In this document: in pieces, positions 34,701 through 42,482 of the stretch | Layout of the letters: every line of letters starts with the position of its first letter | How positions within the stretch are numbered: the first letter of the stretch is position 1 | Source: Nocardioides thalensis | GTDB lineage: Bacteria; Actinomycetota; Actinomycetes; Propionibacteriales; Nocardioidaceae | DNA: 64,000 bases | Assembly: GCF_013410655.1 (NCBI RefSeq) | Contig: NZ_JACCFP010000001.1 | Span: forward strand, 2,813,501 to 2,877,500 | Direction: 5' to 3' | Translations under genes and position numbers: made by a program | The notes under the pieces: model-generated | The model's database searches: none | What the model saw: the letters and a program-made list of their open reading frames with translations, nothing else | What the model was told of the DNA's origin: nothing

Positions 34701-34981
34701 CCGGCGGCGTCGGCCTGACGCTGACCGAGGCCGACTACGTCTTCGTGCTCGACCCGTGGTGGAACCCCGCCGCTGAGGCGCAGGCCGTCGACCGCGCGCA
34801 CCGGATCGGCCAGACCGCGCACGTGCACGTCTACCGGCTGGTCGCCCTCGACACGATCGAGGAGAAGGTCATGGAGCTCAAGGCCCGCAAGGCCGAGCTG
34901 TTCTCCCAGGTCGTCGACGGCGACGGCGCGATGAGCACCGCCATCGGCGCCGACGACATCCGGGGGCTGTTCGGCGACTGA
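31772..34981 (+). CDS. SWIM-SNF2 family helicase/translocase
   Basis: A 1069-aa protein. A SWIM zinc finger (CTCPVRTMCKH) lies near residue 89. A long spacer follows, then a Swi2/Snf2 ATPase: motif I ADDMGLGKTLQ, Ia VVAPTSVVSAW, II VLDEAQQVKN, III AVTGTPFENRLMELW, IV LVFSQFTSFLGR, and V-VI DPWWNPAAEAQAVDRAHRIG. Such proteins translocate on double-stranded DNA and act in repair or chromatin-like remodelling. ATG at 31790 is an alternative start. It stands alone between the FAD oxidase gene and palindromic repeats. Confidence 0.92.
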   Translation: MDVLAAMTDEFLEDYFSLETLERAADYRDRLDGPPHISSLSAGAVTATADVIGTRPAPYHVQLHAEVGRATAPGRTAPKGWLFTLCTCPVRTMCKHGAAVAMSIRAGHAPTSGSSDWERRLGSLVDDLATQERAAEAPLPLALQVSLDEGRGSSHYRSGPAIRVRPMRPGARDNWIKTGAEWPDIHAGLISRAFEPAQADAIGALHAALQANRGYYSTGVSPSLDQFGPRAVDLLRAAVDSGIKILPVAPISSVELRPDPVALAADLTATEGGARMRVGVDVDGELRRGPDVLVVGTPATSVALLDRATGGLVLARLSGPVPRSVRELLDEDAVVVPDDQLDAFRDRLTTLVRQLPLRSSDGSVVVPEAVAPTLLVEVAWLSSTEADLTWTWRYGEAHRCGLHSSDLLGGLRDRAAEREIKARVPAELLGRTEVSGGDALALALHDLPFLEELDDVEVVQEQRPDFREATDAPEISFDLVEPDEEAEEQYTDWLDLMVTISVEGESVPLPDVLAALTRGHEFLVLSSGLYISTDRPEFDRLREVVEAAGELREVDGERIGVGKHDLGVWAQLAETGIVDAQAAAWVRRAEALRDLDALPDREPVGLTTELRSYQRSGFSWLAFLYDHGLGGILADDMGLGKTLQVLALMAYAKQKDDEASALPFLVVAPTSVVSAWAQEAERHAPGLRVGVVQRGTDDVAAIAAESDLVVTTYTLLRIGQADYASVRWAGLVLDEAQQVKNHNSKTYGAARLVAAPFRLAVTGTPFENRLMELWALLSITVPGLYPWPQKFNEIVVRPIEKGGDQQALDRFRRRIRPFLLRRTKELVADDLPPKQEQELDVVLGPKHRKLYDTHLAKERQRILGLVDDFDRNRVAIFSALTRLRQLALDPALIDPAHDAVGSAKLDLLVDHLQEIAEEGHKALVFSQFTSFLGRVRERLTAEGIQTTYLDGSTRDRPTVIQRFRDGAAPVFLISLKAGGVGLTLTEADYVFVLDPWWNPAAEAQAVDRAHRIGQTAHVHVYRLVALDTIEEKVMELKARKAELFSQVVDGDGAMSTAIGADDIRGLFGD

Positions 34982-34984
34982 CCC

Positions 34985-35080
34985 GGCCGGTGGTTGAGGT
35001 GCGAGGCCGCCCGCGGCCGAGCCGGCCGCCGGTGGTTGAGGTGCGAGGCCGCCCGCGGCCGAGCCTCGAAACCTCCGGCC
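34985..35080. repeat. Interspersed palindromic repeat, tandem copies 2 and 3
   Basis: Two consecutive elements start GGCCGGTGGTTGAGGTGCGA and CCGGTGGTTGAGGTGCGA. The first is cut short before its right arm; the second ends CCTCGAAACCTCCGGCC. Both have a GGCCGCCCGCGGCC inner palindrome instead of the core of copy 1. They lie between the convergent helicase and Imm5-like genes. Confidence 0.75.
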
Positions 35081-35081
35081 C

Positions 35082-35597
35082 TCAGCAGTCGAAGACCGAC
35101 CAGCAGATCTCGTTGCGCAACCGCTGGTCGTCGAGCACGAGGTCGCGGATCGGCGCGGGCAGTTGGTCACGCTGCCACGCGCACTCGCGCCGCCCCGCCT
35201 CCTCCGCCTCGTCGACGGGCGCAGCCGCACGGGCGGCCTTGATGGCGTAGGCGGCCGCGCCGAGCTCGTGCGCTGCCACATGTGCGACGACCGCGGCCTG
35301 ACCGGCGGCGTACGCGGCATTGCGTGCGGCTCCGCGCAGCTCCCGGGCCGCGCCCATCGCGTGTCCGCCCGCGGCCCGTGCCTCCATCATCTTCACCTCG
35401 CCGCGCACCCACGCGCGGGCGTGCTCGATCGCCTCCCGCGGCCGGGCGTCGTCGGGCCTGGCCGCCTCGAAGTGGTGCAGGACGTGCTCCGCGCTCGCAG
35501 CCGCCCAGAGCGCGAGGAGGTGGTGGTCCTCGTCCGTGAGCGTCCCGCCACGGCGGATCGTCACGAAGCGCGGGTCGCGGACCTTCGGGAGGATCAC
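35082..35597 (-). CDS. Imm5-like putative immunity protein
   Basis: A 171-aa all-helical, Ala-rich protein. AASAEHVLHHFEAARPDDARPR, AIEHARAWVRGE and repeated HVAAHELGAAAYAIKAAR segments match the Imm5-like group of putative immunity proteins, which protect against polymorphic toxins. No toxin gene is visible nearby. The start ATG begins MILPKVRDPRF. The assignment rests on sequence pattern and is moderate. Confidence 0.65.
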   Translation of the reverse strand: MILPKVRDPRFVTIRRGGTLTDEDHHLLALWAAASAEHVLHHFEAARPDDARPREAIEHARAWVRGEVKMMEARAAGGHAMGAARELRGAARNAAYAAGQAAVVAHVAAHELGAAAYAIKAARAAAPVDEAEEAGRRECAWQRDQLPAPIRDLVLDDQRLRNEICWSVFDC

Positions 35598-35669
35598 CGG
35601 GCGCCACCCCCGACGGTGACGGTGCGAGCAGGCATCGCGATGGAGAGTAGCCCGCGCCGTGACGATGCG

Positions 35670-36128
35670 TCAGACGCTACGCAGGGCGGGGCGCTTGGTG
35701 CCGCTCCTCGCCTCCTTGGTGCGCGCCTTCAACAGCGACTTCTTCCGGATCTGGCGCCCGCTGACCTGCAGGGCGAAGTGCTCGTCGCTCGCGATGTCCC
35801 ACCACAGCACGCTGCCGCTCACCTGGTAGCCCTTCAGCGTCGTACCGACCAGGTAGGTCAGCCACGGTTGCACGGCGTCGGTCTGGATCAGCGGGACCTC
35901 CTCCATCATCAGGCAGCACCCGTCCTCGCACCCGACCCACGGGTTGGCGCCCTCCGGGTGCCCCGGCACCAGCCGGTCGAGCACGGACGAGCCGCGGCCG
36001 GCGAGCGTCGCGCGGAAGCTCTCGCGCATGACGAGGTCGAGGAGGTCGAAGGTCTCGTCGTCCAGGGGCGGTTCGATCGAGAACGCGCCGTTGACGATGA
36101 CGCCTTCGTCGTGGTGGGGCTGGGCCAT
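35670..36128 (-). CDS. Protein of unknown function
   Basis: A 152-aa protein, probably cytoplasmic, with no signal peptide or membrane helix. It contains WVGCEDGCCLMMEEVPL, with three close Cys, and a basic C-terminus (GRQIRKKSLLKARTKEAR). The ATG was chosen over the longer in-frame extension because it has GGGAG at good spacing. No family is recognised. It stands in the accessory stretch between the Imm5-like and glycolipid-binding-like genes. Confidence 0.65.
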   Translation of the reverse strand: MAQPHHDEGVIVNGAFSIEPPLDDETFDLLDLVMRESFRATLAGRGSSVLDRLVPGHPEGANPWVGCEDGCCLMMEEVPLIQTDAVQPWLTYLVGTTLKGYQVSGSVLWWDIASDEHFALQVSGRQIRKKSLLKARTKEARSGTKRPALRSV

Positions 36129-36272
36129 GGAAGCTCCCGAGATCGAGACGATGTGTGCGAGCAATCGTCGCTTTCCAGGGCCTTGGCCGCGACCCTCGCC
36201 GGAGGGCCTGTGGACAACTGTGGCGACGTGGCATCTCCTCAGCACCGATCAGCGGCAAGGGGGTGACCTAAC

Positions 36273-36824
36273 GTGTGCCTCGTGACCTCGGTGCTCTGGC
36301 AGGCGTCCGACGGCGGCAGCGAGCTCTGCGTGCTGGACAGAACCGATCGCGGCTGGCGGCTGACCGGGACCGTGCTGACGCACGATGAGGGGCGGCCGAT
36401 GGAGATCCGCTACGCGGTGTCGGTCGATACGACGTGGGCAACCACCGACGTCGAGGTCGACGTCTCGACGGCAGGAGGTCCCTCGCAGGCGTTGACCGAC
36501 CTCGCGGCTCTCTGGTCCGGGGAGCCGCGCCCTCCGGAGCTTCAGAGCTGCGTGGATGTCGACCTCAGCTTCACTCCGGCCACCAACACGCTGCCGATCC
36601 GTCGCCTCGACCTGGGGATCGGTGAGGACGCGGAGATCGAGGTCGCCTGGCTGGTCTGGCCCGACCTCGACGTACGCCCGGTGCGCCAGACATATGCCCG
36701 CCTCGGCGAGCGTCGGTACCGCTACACGCAGGACGACTTCGAGGCCGAGATCCAGGTGGACGAAAACGGCTTGGTCCTCGAGTACGAGGGCCTCTGGCGG
36801 GCGGTCGCACGCACCGAGAATTGA
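36273..36824 (+). CDS. Putative glycolipid-binding family protein
   Basis: A 183-aa protein. CVDVDLSFTPATNTLPIRRL, WLVWPDLDVRPVRQTYARL, RYRYTQDDFEAEI and VDENGLVLEYEGLW match the family annotated as putative glycolipid-binding (PF06475), a beta-rich fold of unknown ligand. The GTG at 36282 is an equally good start. Function is inferred from family name only. Confidence 0.75.
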   Translation: MCLVTSVLWQASDGGSELCVLDRTDRGWRLTGTVLTHDEGRPMEIRYAVSVDTTWATTDVEVDVSTAGGPSQALTDLAALWSGEPRPPELQSCVDVDLSFTPATNTLPIRRLDLGIGEDAEIEVAWLVWPDLDVRPVRQTYARLGERRYRYTQDDFEAEIQVDENGLVLEYEGLWRAVARTEN

Positions 36825-36885
36825 CGCCTGTGCACAACTCGCCGGGCAGCGGGTTTGTGTCGGACCCTCGGCCTTGAATAGGCCC

Positions 36886-38445
36886 ATGATCTCGGGCGCG
36901 CAGGACCTCGACGCGGCAGCGGTGTTGGCCGCGTCCGAGGCCTTGTTGTCCAGGTCGCGGGAGTGTGAGGTCGACCTGCTCCGGCTGGCGTTGCAGTGGG
37001 CCGACATCCACTCCACCGACCCCGGCGAAGGCCGGGTGATCGGTGCCGATCAGCTGCTCGACTTCGGCGGGGAGGGCACACCGAAGACCCGGGAGCTGTG
37101 CTGGGGTGAGTTCGCGATCTCCCAGCAGATGGGCGTGATCGCCACCAAGCACCTCGCTGCCGACGCCCTGGACCTGCGGCACCGGCTGCCGCTGGTGTGG
37201 GAGGCCGTCCAAGCACGGATGCTTCCGGTGTGGGTGGCCCGCAAGGTCGCCGCCATGTCCCGCAGACTCTCCAAGGAAGCGGTCGAGATCGTCGACATCG
37301 CCGTCGCCGCAGCGGCCGGGCAGTCCCCGGGGCGGGTCCTGGCGATCGCCGAGGCCAAGGTGATCGAGGCCGACCCCGAAGCCCACCGCGCGAAGGTCGC
37401 CAAGGACGCCGCCGAGATCGGCGTCCGCGTCTCCCAACCCCGACCCGGATCGAGCGTGGACGAGGTCGAAGGCGAACCCGCCAGCACGCGGGTGACGTGG
37501 AAGCTGCCGCCCGGGGTCGCGATCGACGCATGCGACTCCATCGAGGAGCTCGCCGACCTCATCCTCGACCACCTGCCCCCAGAGGTCGCCGAGACCATCA
37601 CCCGCGGCGAGCTGCAGGTCATGGCCCTGGAACTCCTCACCGACCCCCACCGCGCCTCAGCGTTCCTCACCGACTGCGACCGCCCACCCGTCGGCACCTT
37701 CGAAACCGCCACCACCCCCGCCGATACCCCACCGGCCGCAGAGAACGCGCCCGCCACCGACGCCACCCACGCCACCAACGACGTGGACCCGGCACCCGTA
37801 CCGGAGCCGCCGCCGGCCGAGCCCGACCCGGAGCCTGATCCGGAGCCGGGGCCGTTGCCGGCGCCGAAGAAGAAGCGCCCCGCCACGATCTACGTCCACC
37901 TCTCCGACCTGGTCCTCCTCGGCCTCGCCAACGGGGTCGCCCGGGTGGAGGGCATCGGCCCGATGCTGCTGGAACAGCTCGGCGACCTCCTGGCCAACCG
38001 CGAGGTCACGATGCAGCCGGTCATCGACCTCAACCACGCCCACTCCGTCAACGGCTACGAGCACCCCACCCTGGTCAAGCACCGCACGTTGTTGCGGATG
38101 CTCGGCGACGTGTTCCCCCACTCCACCAACCTGGCCTACCGGCGCCTGGACCACGACCACGCCACCCCCTACGTCCCGATCGACAAGGGCGGGCCACCCG
38201 GGCAGACCGGCGACCACAACGACGCCCCCCTGACCCGCCAGCACCACCGGATCAAGACCCACGCCGGCGACGGCCGCGGCTACGACCTGCGCCAGCTCGG
38301 CCTCGGCACCTACCGGTGGGTCACCCCCCACGGCCTCGGCCGACTGGTCACCACCGCCGGCACCCGACGATTCCAACCCATCCGCAACTCGAGCGGTGGA
38401 GTCGTCGGCGAGATCTACCAAAGCGACCCGTCGCCACCGCCGTAA
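36886..38445 (+). CDS. DUF222 / HNH endonuclease (13E12 repeat family)
   Basis: A 519-aa protein with an N-terminal DUF222 region, a Pro/Glu-rich hinge (about residues 300-325, PEPPPAEPDPEPDPEPG) and a C-terminal HNH nuclease core (RRLDHDHATPY, TGDHNDAPLTRQHHRIKTH). These genes occur in many copies in some actinobacteria and resemble the mycobacterial 13E12 repeat proteins. The zinc-binding Cys pairs of many HNH proteins are absent. No intron or inverted-repeat border is visible. Confidence 0.85.
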   Translation: MISGAQDLDAAAVLAASEALLSRSRECEVDLLRLALQWADIHSTDPGEGRVIGADQLLDFGGEGTPKTRELCWGEFAISQQMGVIATKHLAADALDLRHRLPLVWEAVQARMLPVWVARKVAAMSRRLSKEAVEIVDIAVAAAAGQSPGRVLAIAEAKVIEADPEAHRAKVAKDAAEIGVRVSQPRPGSSVDEVEGEPASTRVTWKLPPGVAIDACDSIEELADLILDHLPPEVAETITRGELQVMALELLTDPHRASAFLTDCDRPPVGTFETATTPADTPPAAENAPATDATHATNDVDPAPVPEPPPAEPDPEPDPEPGPLPAPKKKRPATIYVHLSDLVLLGLANGVARVEGIGPMLLEQLGDLLANREVTMQPVIDLNHAHSVNGYEHPTLVKHRTLLRMLGDVFPHSTNLAYRRLDHDHATPYVPIDKGGPPGQTGDHNDAPLTRQHHRIKTHAGDGRGYDLRQLGLGTYRWVTPHGLGRLVTTAGTRRFQPIRNSSGGVVGEIYQSDPSPPP

Positions 38446-38487
38446 TCGACCCCGCCCCTGCCCTTTGGATACCCGCGCGATCATGCT

Positions 38488-38504
38488 GACCGACCTAGTC
38501 GGTC
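38488..38504. promoter_or_regulatory. Perfect palindrome, TetR-operator-like
   Basis: GACCGAC-CTA-GTCGGTC has 7-bp perfect arms. It lies 43 bp after the HNH gene and about 120 bp before the small membrane protein gene. No TetR-family gene is near. Confidence 0.5.
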
Positions 38505-38623
38505 GGACCGGCGCAGTGCGTTGAGGGCGCGCAGTCCCGGGTACGTGTCTCGTGGAGATGGAGGTGGCTGGTCGCGATCGTGCCAGTGGCACCACTCGCC
38601 CCTGCGTCGCCTACGCTGCCGCG

Positions 38624-38851
38624 GTGGCCCAACGTCAACCGTCGCCTGTGACTGTCGTCCTATGCGCTGTGATCGCGCCCTTCATGTTCGTCCTCGGTGT
38701 CGTACTGATCTACAACAACTTCCGCGGAAATGTCAGCGCGCCCTGGGATTTCTTCGGCCCCGCTGCGGTGGGCGTCGGTGTCGCGCTGTTCATGATCGCC
38801 GCTCGAGGTCTCGGCGGGCGAACGATCAGTGACGACCCTGGCGATCGCTAG
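38624..38851 (+). CDS. Small two-helix membrane protein
   Basis: A 75-aa protein with two hydrophobic segments (about residues 8-28 and 45-62) joined by [20 protein letters not shown] is used as start; an in-frame ATG at 38552 gives a longer form with a less typical N-terminus. No family is recognised. Confidence 0.5.
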   Translation: MAQRQPSPVTVVLCAVIAPFMFVLGVVLIYNNFRGNVSAPWDFFGPAAVGVGVALFMIAARGLGGRTISDDPGDR

Positions 38852-38904
38852 GTCGAACTGCGAAGTAGCCCATTCCGGCGTGGCCGTTCGGGCAGGATGG
38901 CGAC

Positions 38905-39644
38905 GTGACGCAACCCGAGATGACGATCCGGGACGAGCAACGCGCGCCATCGATGATGAGGACCTTCGGCGGCTGGACACCATCGCCAGCTGGCTCGCGT
39001 TGACCGACCCGTGGCGCGGACGGGTCGATCTCATGTTGCTCTTCGGCGGGTCGATGCCCCCGACGTGGCAGGTCGCGGTCGATGCCGTGACGGCCGGCGA
39101 GGTCGAGACCTTGATGTTGGTGGGCGGTCGGGGCCACACCACCGACGCCACGCTCACCGCGGTCGGCTTGGACCCTCAGTCCGAGGAGACAACTGCTACG
39201 ACTGAGGCCGAAGTCATGGCCGTCTGGATGCGCGAGGTGCACGGCATCGAGGACGTCCTAATCGAGGACCGCTCGACCAACTGCGGCAACAACGTCACGT
39301 TGGCGGAGCACGTCGCTGCCCGGCACGGGCTCCGACCACGAACCGTCGCCCTCGTCCAGGATCCCACCATGCAGCGCCGAATGGACGCCCGATTCCGCCG
39401 TACCTGGACCCTGGCAAGCGCGAGCGCTGTCAACAGACCCGGACCCGACAGCCGCGATGCATGGCCCTGGAACCGATGGCTGTCTCTCGTGATGGGCGAG
39501 GTCCCCCGGCTCCGAGACGACGCGCACGGCTACGGCCCGCGGGGCCGCGACTTCATCGCCCACGTCGAGGTGCCTGAGGAGGTCGACGCGGCCCACCGCG
39601 CGCTGATCGCCGCGCACCCGGACTGGGACCGCGCAATGCCCTAG
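38905..39644 (+). CDS. YdcF/DUF218-family protein, apparent frameshift near the 5' end
   Basis: The body is a DUF218/YdcF-type domain: [41 protein letters not shown] and [17 protein letters not shown]. The best start is GTG at 38905 with an AGGA ribosome binding site, but that frame switches to the domain frame around 38940-38950 (CGCGCGCC). Third-position GC is high in the GTG frame before this point and in the domain frame after it. Without a shift, the domain frame opens only from GTG at 38829, inside the preceding gene. The family is linked to cell-envelope functions such as SanA/ElyC. Confidence 0.6.
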
Positions 39645-39732
39645 CGGGGGCACTCACCGCTCGCGGGCAATGAAGGCGTTCACCAGCGCCCCATCGGCGC
39701 CGCGTGCCAGTTGGTGCCGCACCAGACGTCGG

Positions 39733-40170
39733 TCAGGGCAGAGAGATCCTCTGCACCTCGCGCCCTTCCTGGTCCAGCCCGACGAGAGCAGTCACATTGT
39801 CGACTGGCGGGCGAACGATAACGAAGCTGCGCAGTGCGCCGCCGTCATTGGCCGTCGCCCCCGAGAGAGTCGCGGTCAACACGTCAGAACGGTCGTGCTC
39901 CTGCTCACTCTCTGCTCGCACTGAGTGGATCCGGGACGTGACGAGGCCGTACAGGTAGTAGCTTCCGTTCCCTGGCGCGAGCCCGCCCCTGAACCCGATC
40001 TCGGTCGTGTCCGGTATGTCGAATCCAGACGCGCTCTCACGTTCACCGCCGTTCACAAAGAGAGCCAGGTGGTGCCGCACCCCTCCGCCCTCAGGCCGGT
40101 ACAGCAGCGTCCAATTGGCGCCGTTCGAAGCCGTACCCCGGGCTGCGACAACTTCTCGCACCTCACTCAT
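39733..40170 (-). CDS. Protein of unknown function
   Basis: A 145-aa protein without signal peptide or obvious membrane helix, predicted beta-rich (WTLLYRPEGGG, FVNGGERESASGFDIPD, YYLYGLVTSRI, RSFVIVRPPVDNVTALVG). No family is recognised. GC at third positions is lower than in neighbouring housekeeping genes, consistent with an accessory gene. Confidence 0.5.
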   Translation of the reverse strand: MSEVREVVAARGTASNGANWTLLYRPEGGGVRHHLALFVNGGERESASGFDIPDTTEIGFRGGLAPGNGSYYLYGLVTSRIHSVRAESEQEHDRSDVLTATLSGATANDGGALRSFVIVRPPVDNVTALVGLDQEGREVQRISLP

Positions 40171-40236
40171 CCGTGAAGGTTCCCATGGCGACGGGTGCCG
40201 GAGCGGGCGCCACTCACGTGTAAGCGAGGAACGCCA

Positions 40237-40692
40237 TCAGCCGAACGCGACAGGTTGTCGGTGGAACGTCCACTCCAGGTCTGCCGAGCCGTCCTCGCCC
40301 CAGTGGTCGATGATCGCGAAGCGCATCCTGTCGCCGGGCACGCGGAACGACTCGATCATCTCCGCCCCGGTGTCGGACTCTGCTGTGATGTCGTGGTCAC
40401 CTGGTGACAGGCTGAGCGGGAAGCTCACCCAGTTGTGCTGGTCCTCGACGAAGAAGTCGCCATCGACCACGGTCACGCCGTCGACGGCAACTGTCAGGCG
40501 CACTTCTTCGTCATCGAAGGACTGGTTGCTCACGTAGAGCACCAGGTCCGCGTGCGCCTTCTCGACGACCCTCACGTCAGAATCAGAGGCGGTCGCCTCG
40601 GGGTGCGGACTCGGATCCTCGCCTTGGGCCACGCCGCAACCGACAAGAGTCCCCACGGCGAATGCAAGGGCGAGGACGGAGCGCACGAGCAC
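40237..40692 (-). CDS. Putative lipoprotein
   Basis: A 151-aa protein with a short signal peptide and lipobox (GTLVGCG). The mature domain looks like a beta-sandwich (ADLVLYVSNQSFDDEEVRL, VTVVDGDFF, FPLSLSPGDHDITAESD), resembling lipoprotein domains that bind proteins or sugars. GTG start. No named family is recognised. Confidence 0.65.
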   Translation of the reverse strand: MLVRSVLALAFAVGTLVGCGVAQGEDPSPHPEATASDSDVRVVEKAHADLVLYVSNQSFDDEEVRLTVAVDGVTVVDGDFFVEDQHNWVSFPLSLSPGDHDITAESDTGAEMIESFRVPGDRMRFAIIDHWGEDGSADLEWTFHRQPVAFG

Positions 40693-40885
40693 GAGTATGG
40701 GACGTCACGAGGGCCGCAGCCGTTCCGACCCGGGCTTGAATTCTGGCTTGCGGCGGAGTCGAGGCTGCGGCCGAGCGGTGCTGGGAGACCTACAAGGCGT
40801 TCGCGGTCCGCTAGCCCCGCTCATCCCGGGCACGCCGACCTCCACTCCCTCCTCCCCCACCCACCCCGAGTGGGAGGATGCTCGC

Positions 40886-41299
40886 GTGACGTCGTGGCAA
40901 CCGGACTGGGACGACTTCCCCAGCCCCCTTCTGGAGTTCTGGACCGAACGACGCCTCTGCACCCTCACGACCCTGCGCGCCGACGGCCACCCCCACGTGA
41001 CCCCGGTCGGCGTCGCGCTCGACCTCGAGTGGCGCTGCGCGTGGGTCATCACGTCGGCGAGCTCGCTGAAGGCCGCCCACGCGTCCGCGGACCCGCGGGT
41101 CGCCGCGTGCCAGGTCGAGGGCAGGAGCTGGTCGACGCTCGAGGGCCTGGCTGCGGTGAAGACCGACCCCGCCTCGGTCCACCGCGCCGAGGAGCGGTAC
41201 GCCGCGCGCTACCGCACGCCGCGTGAGAACCCGACGCGGGTCGCGCTGCGCATCGAGGTCGAGCGGTTCCTGCTGTCGCAGAGCCTCGTCGCCCCGTAG
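40886..41299 (+). CDS. PPOX-class (F420/FMN-dependent) oxidoreductase-like protein
   Basis: A 137-aa split-barrel flavin/F420-binding protein. LLEFWTERRLCTLTTLRADG and PHVTPVGVALD are the N-terminal signature, and SSLKAAHASADPRVAACQVEG and RYAARYRTP follow. It fits the actinobacterial F420-binding pyridoxamine 5'-phosphate oxidase-like group. The GTG start follows GGGAGG. It is convergent with the MFS gene. Confidence 0.82.
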   Translation: MTSWQPDWDDFPSPLLEFWTERRLCTLTTLRADGHPHVTPVGVALDLEWRCAWVITSASSLKAAHASADPRVAACQVEGRSWSTLEGLAAVKTDPASVHRAEERYAARYRTPRENPTRVALRIEVERFLLSQSLVAP

Positions 41300-41309
41300 C
41301 GCGAGCGGC

Positions 41310-42482
41310 CTACTCCGCCGACTCCCGGTGCTGCTCCTTCATCGAGCCCACCGCGAGCAGGGCGACGACGAGGAGGGCGGCGACGGCGGCGAGCGCGTCG
41401 AGGGTGCCGACGTGGTCGGCGAGCCAGCCGAGCAGCGGCGGGCCCCCGAGGAAGGCGCCGTAGGCGATGGTGGCCACCACGCCGACCCGGCGGGCGGCAT
41501 CGGCCGGGTCGTCGGCGGCGGCGCTCATGCCGACCGGGAAGCCGAGGGCGGCGCCGAGCCCCCAGAGCACGATGCCGACGGTCACCAGGGGCCAGACTCC
41601 GCCCCACACGACGAGCGCGATGCCGGCGCCGGAGACACCCGCGCTGGCAGCGAGCACCGGCACCCGGCCGAAGTGGTCGAGCGCGCGAGGACCGGTCAGC
41701 CGGCCGATGGTCATCGCGGACACGAACACGGCGAAGCCGGCGACGCCGACCCAGTGCTCGGCGTCGTAGCCGTCGATGAGCGCGAGAGTCAGCCAGTCGT
41801 TCGCCGCACCCTCGACGACCGCGAAGCACAGCACGACCAGGCCGATCGCGAGGGTGCGCGGCTCCCGCCAGGGCGACCGGGAGCGTCCGGACACGACGCC
41901 CTCCTCGTCGTCGGCCTTCGGCGAGGCCGTGACGAACCGGCCCGCGCTCACACCGGTGAGCACGGCAGCGGCGACCGCGCCTACGATCCAGTGCACGGCA
42001 ACGGGTACGTCGAGCCGGGTGAGCACCACGCCGATGCCGGCCCCGCCGAACGTGCCGAGCGACCACGCGGCGTGGAAGCGCGGCATGATCGTGCGCTTCA
42101 GCTCGCGCTCGACCTCGGCCGCCTCGACGTTCATCGCGACGTCCCAGCCGCCGATGCCGGCGCCGTAGACCACGAAGCCGGCCGCCGTGACCGGCACCGA
42201 CGACCAAGCGGCGACGCCCGCCGTCGCGAGCAGGAAGCCGGCGACGACGAAGACGCACCCGGCGCGGACCACGGCCGCGGCACCGAGCCGGTCGACGAGT
42301 CGGCCGCTCGCGGAGAGCGCGACCAGGGAGCCCGCGGTAATGGCGAGCAGCAGCAGGCCGAGCTCGCCGTTGGACAGCGAGAGACCGGACCGTACGTCGG
42401 GCAGGCGCGCCACGAGGCACGAGAACGCGAGGCCGTTGAGGACGAAGACGAGCGCAACGGCGTTGCGCGCGGCGATGATCAC
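41310..42482 (-). CDS. MFS transporter
   Basis: A 390-aa membrane protein with about 12 hydrophobic segments and motif A as SASGRLVDRLGAAAVVRAG; FHAAWSLGTFGGAGIGV is typical of the FucP/YbjJ-like sugar transporter group. Its GTG overlaps the stop of the DUF2550 gene (GTGA), so it is the last gene of the ATP synthase transcription unit or a subunit of it. Substrate is unknown. Confidence 0.83.
   Translation of the reverse strand: MIIAARNAVALVFVLNGLAFSCLVARLPDVRSGLSLSNGELGLLLLAITAGSLVALSASGRLVDRLGAAAVVRAGCVFVVAGFLLATAGVAAWSSVPVTAAGFVVYGAGIGGWDVAMNVEAAEVERELKRTIMPRFHAAWSLGTFGGAGIGVVLTRLDVPVAVHWIVGAVAAAVLTGVSAGRFVTASPKADDEEGVVSGRSRSPWREPRTLAIGLVVLCFAVVEGAANDWLTLALIDGYDAEHWVGVAGFAVFVSAMTIGRLTGPRALDHFGRVPVLAASAGVSGAGIALVVWGGVWPLVTVGIVLWGLGAALGFPVGMSAAADDPADAARRVGVVATIAYGAFLGGPPLLGWLADHVGTLDALAAVAALLVVALLAVGSMKEQHRESAE

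Noticed and set aside
31517-35320. 1267-codon open frame on the minus strand opposite the SNF2 helicase
   Set aside because: It is an antisense shadow caused by high GC; the plus strand has all helicase motifs.
36209-36217. TGTGGACAA, a perfect DnaA-box match
   Set aside because: It is a single box with no cluster, no AT-rich region and no dnaA/dnaN nearby; it is not an origin.
36886-38445. HNH gene as a homing endonuclease or group II intron part
   Set aside because: DUF222/HNH architecture is that of the 13E12 family, and no intron structure or interrupted gene is seen.
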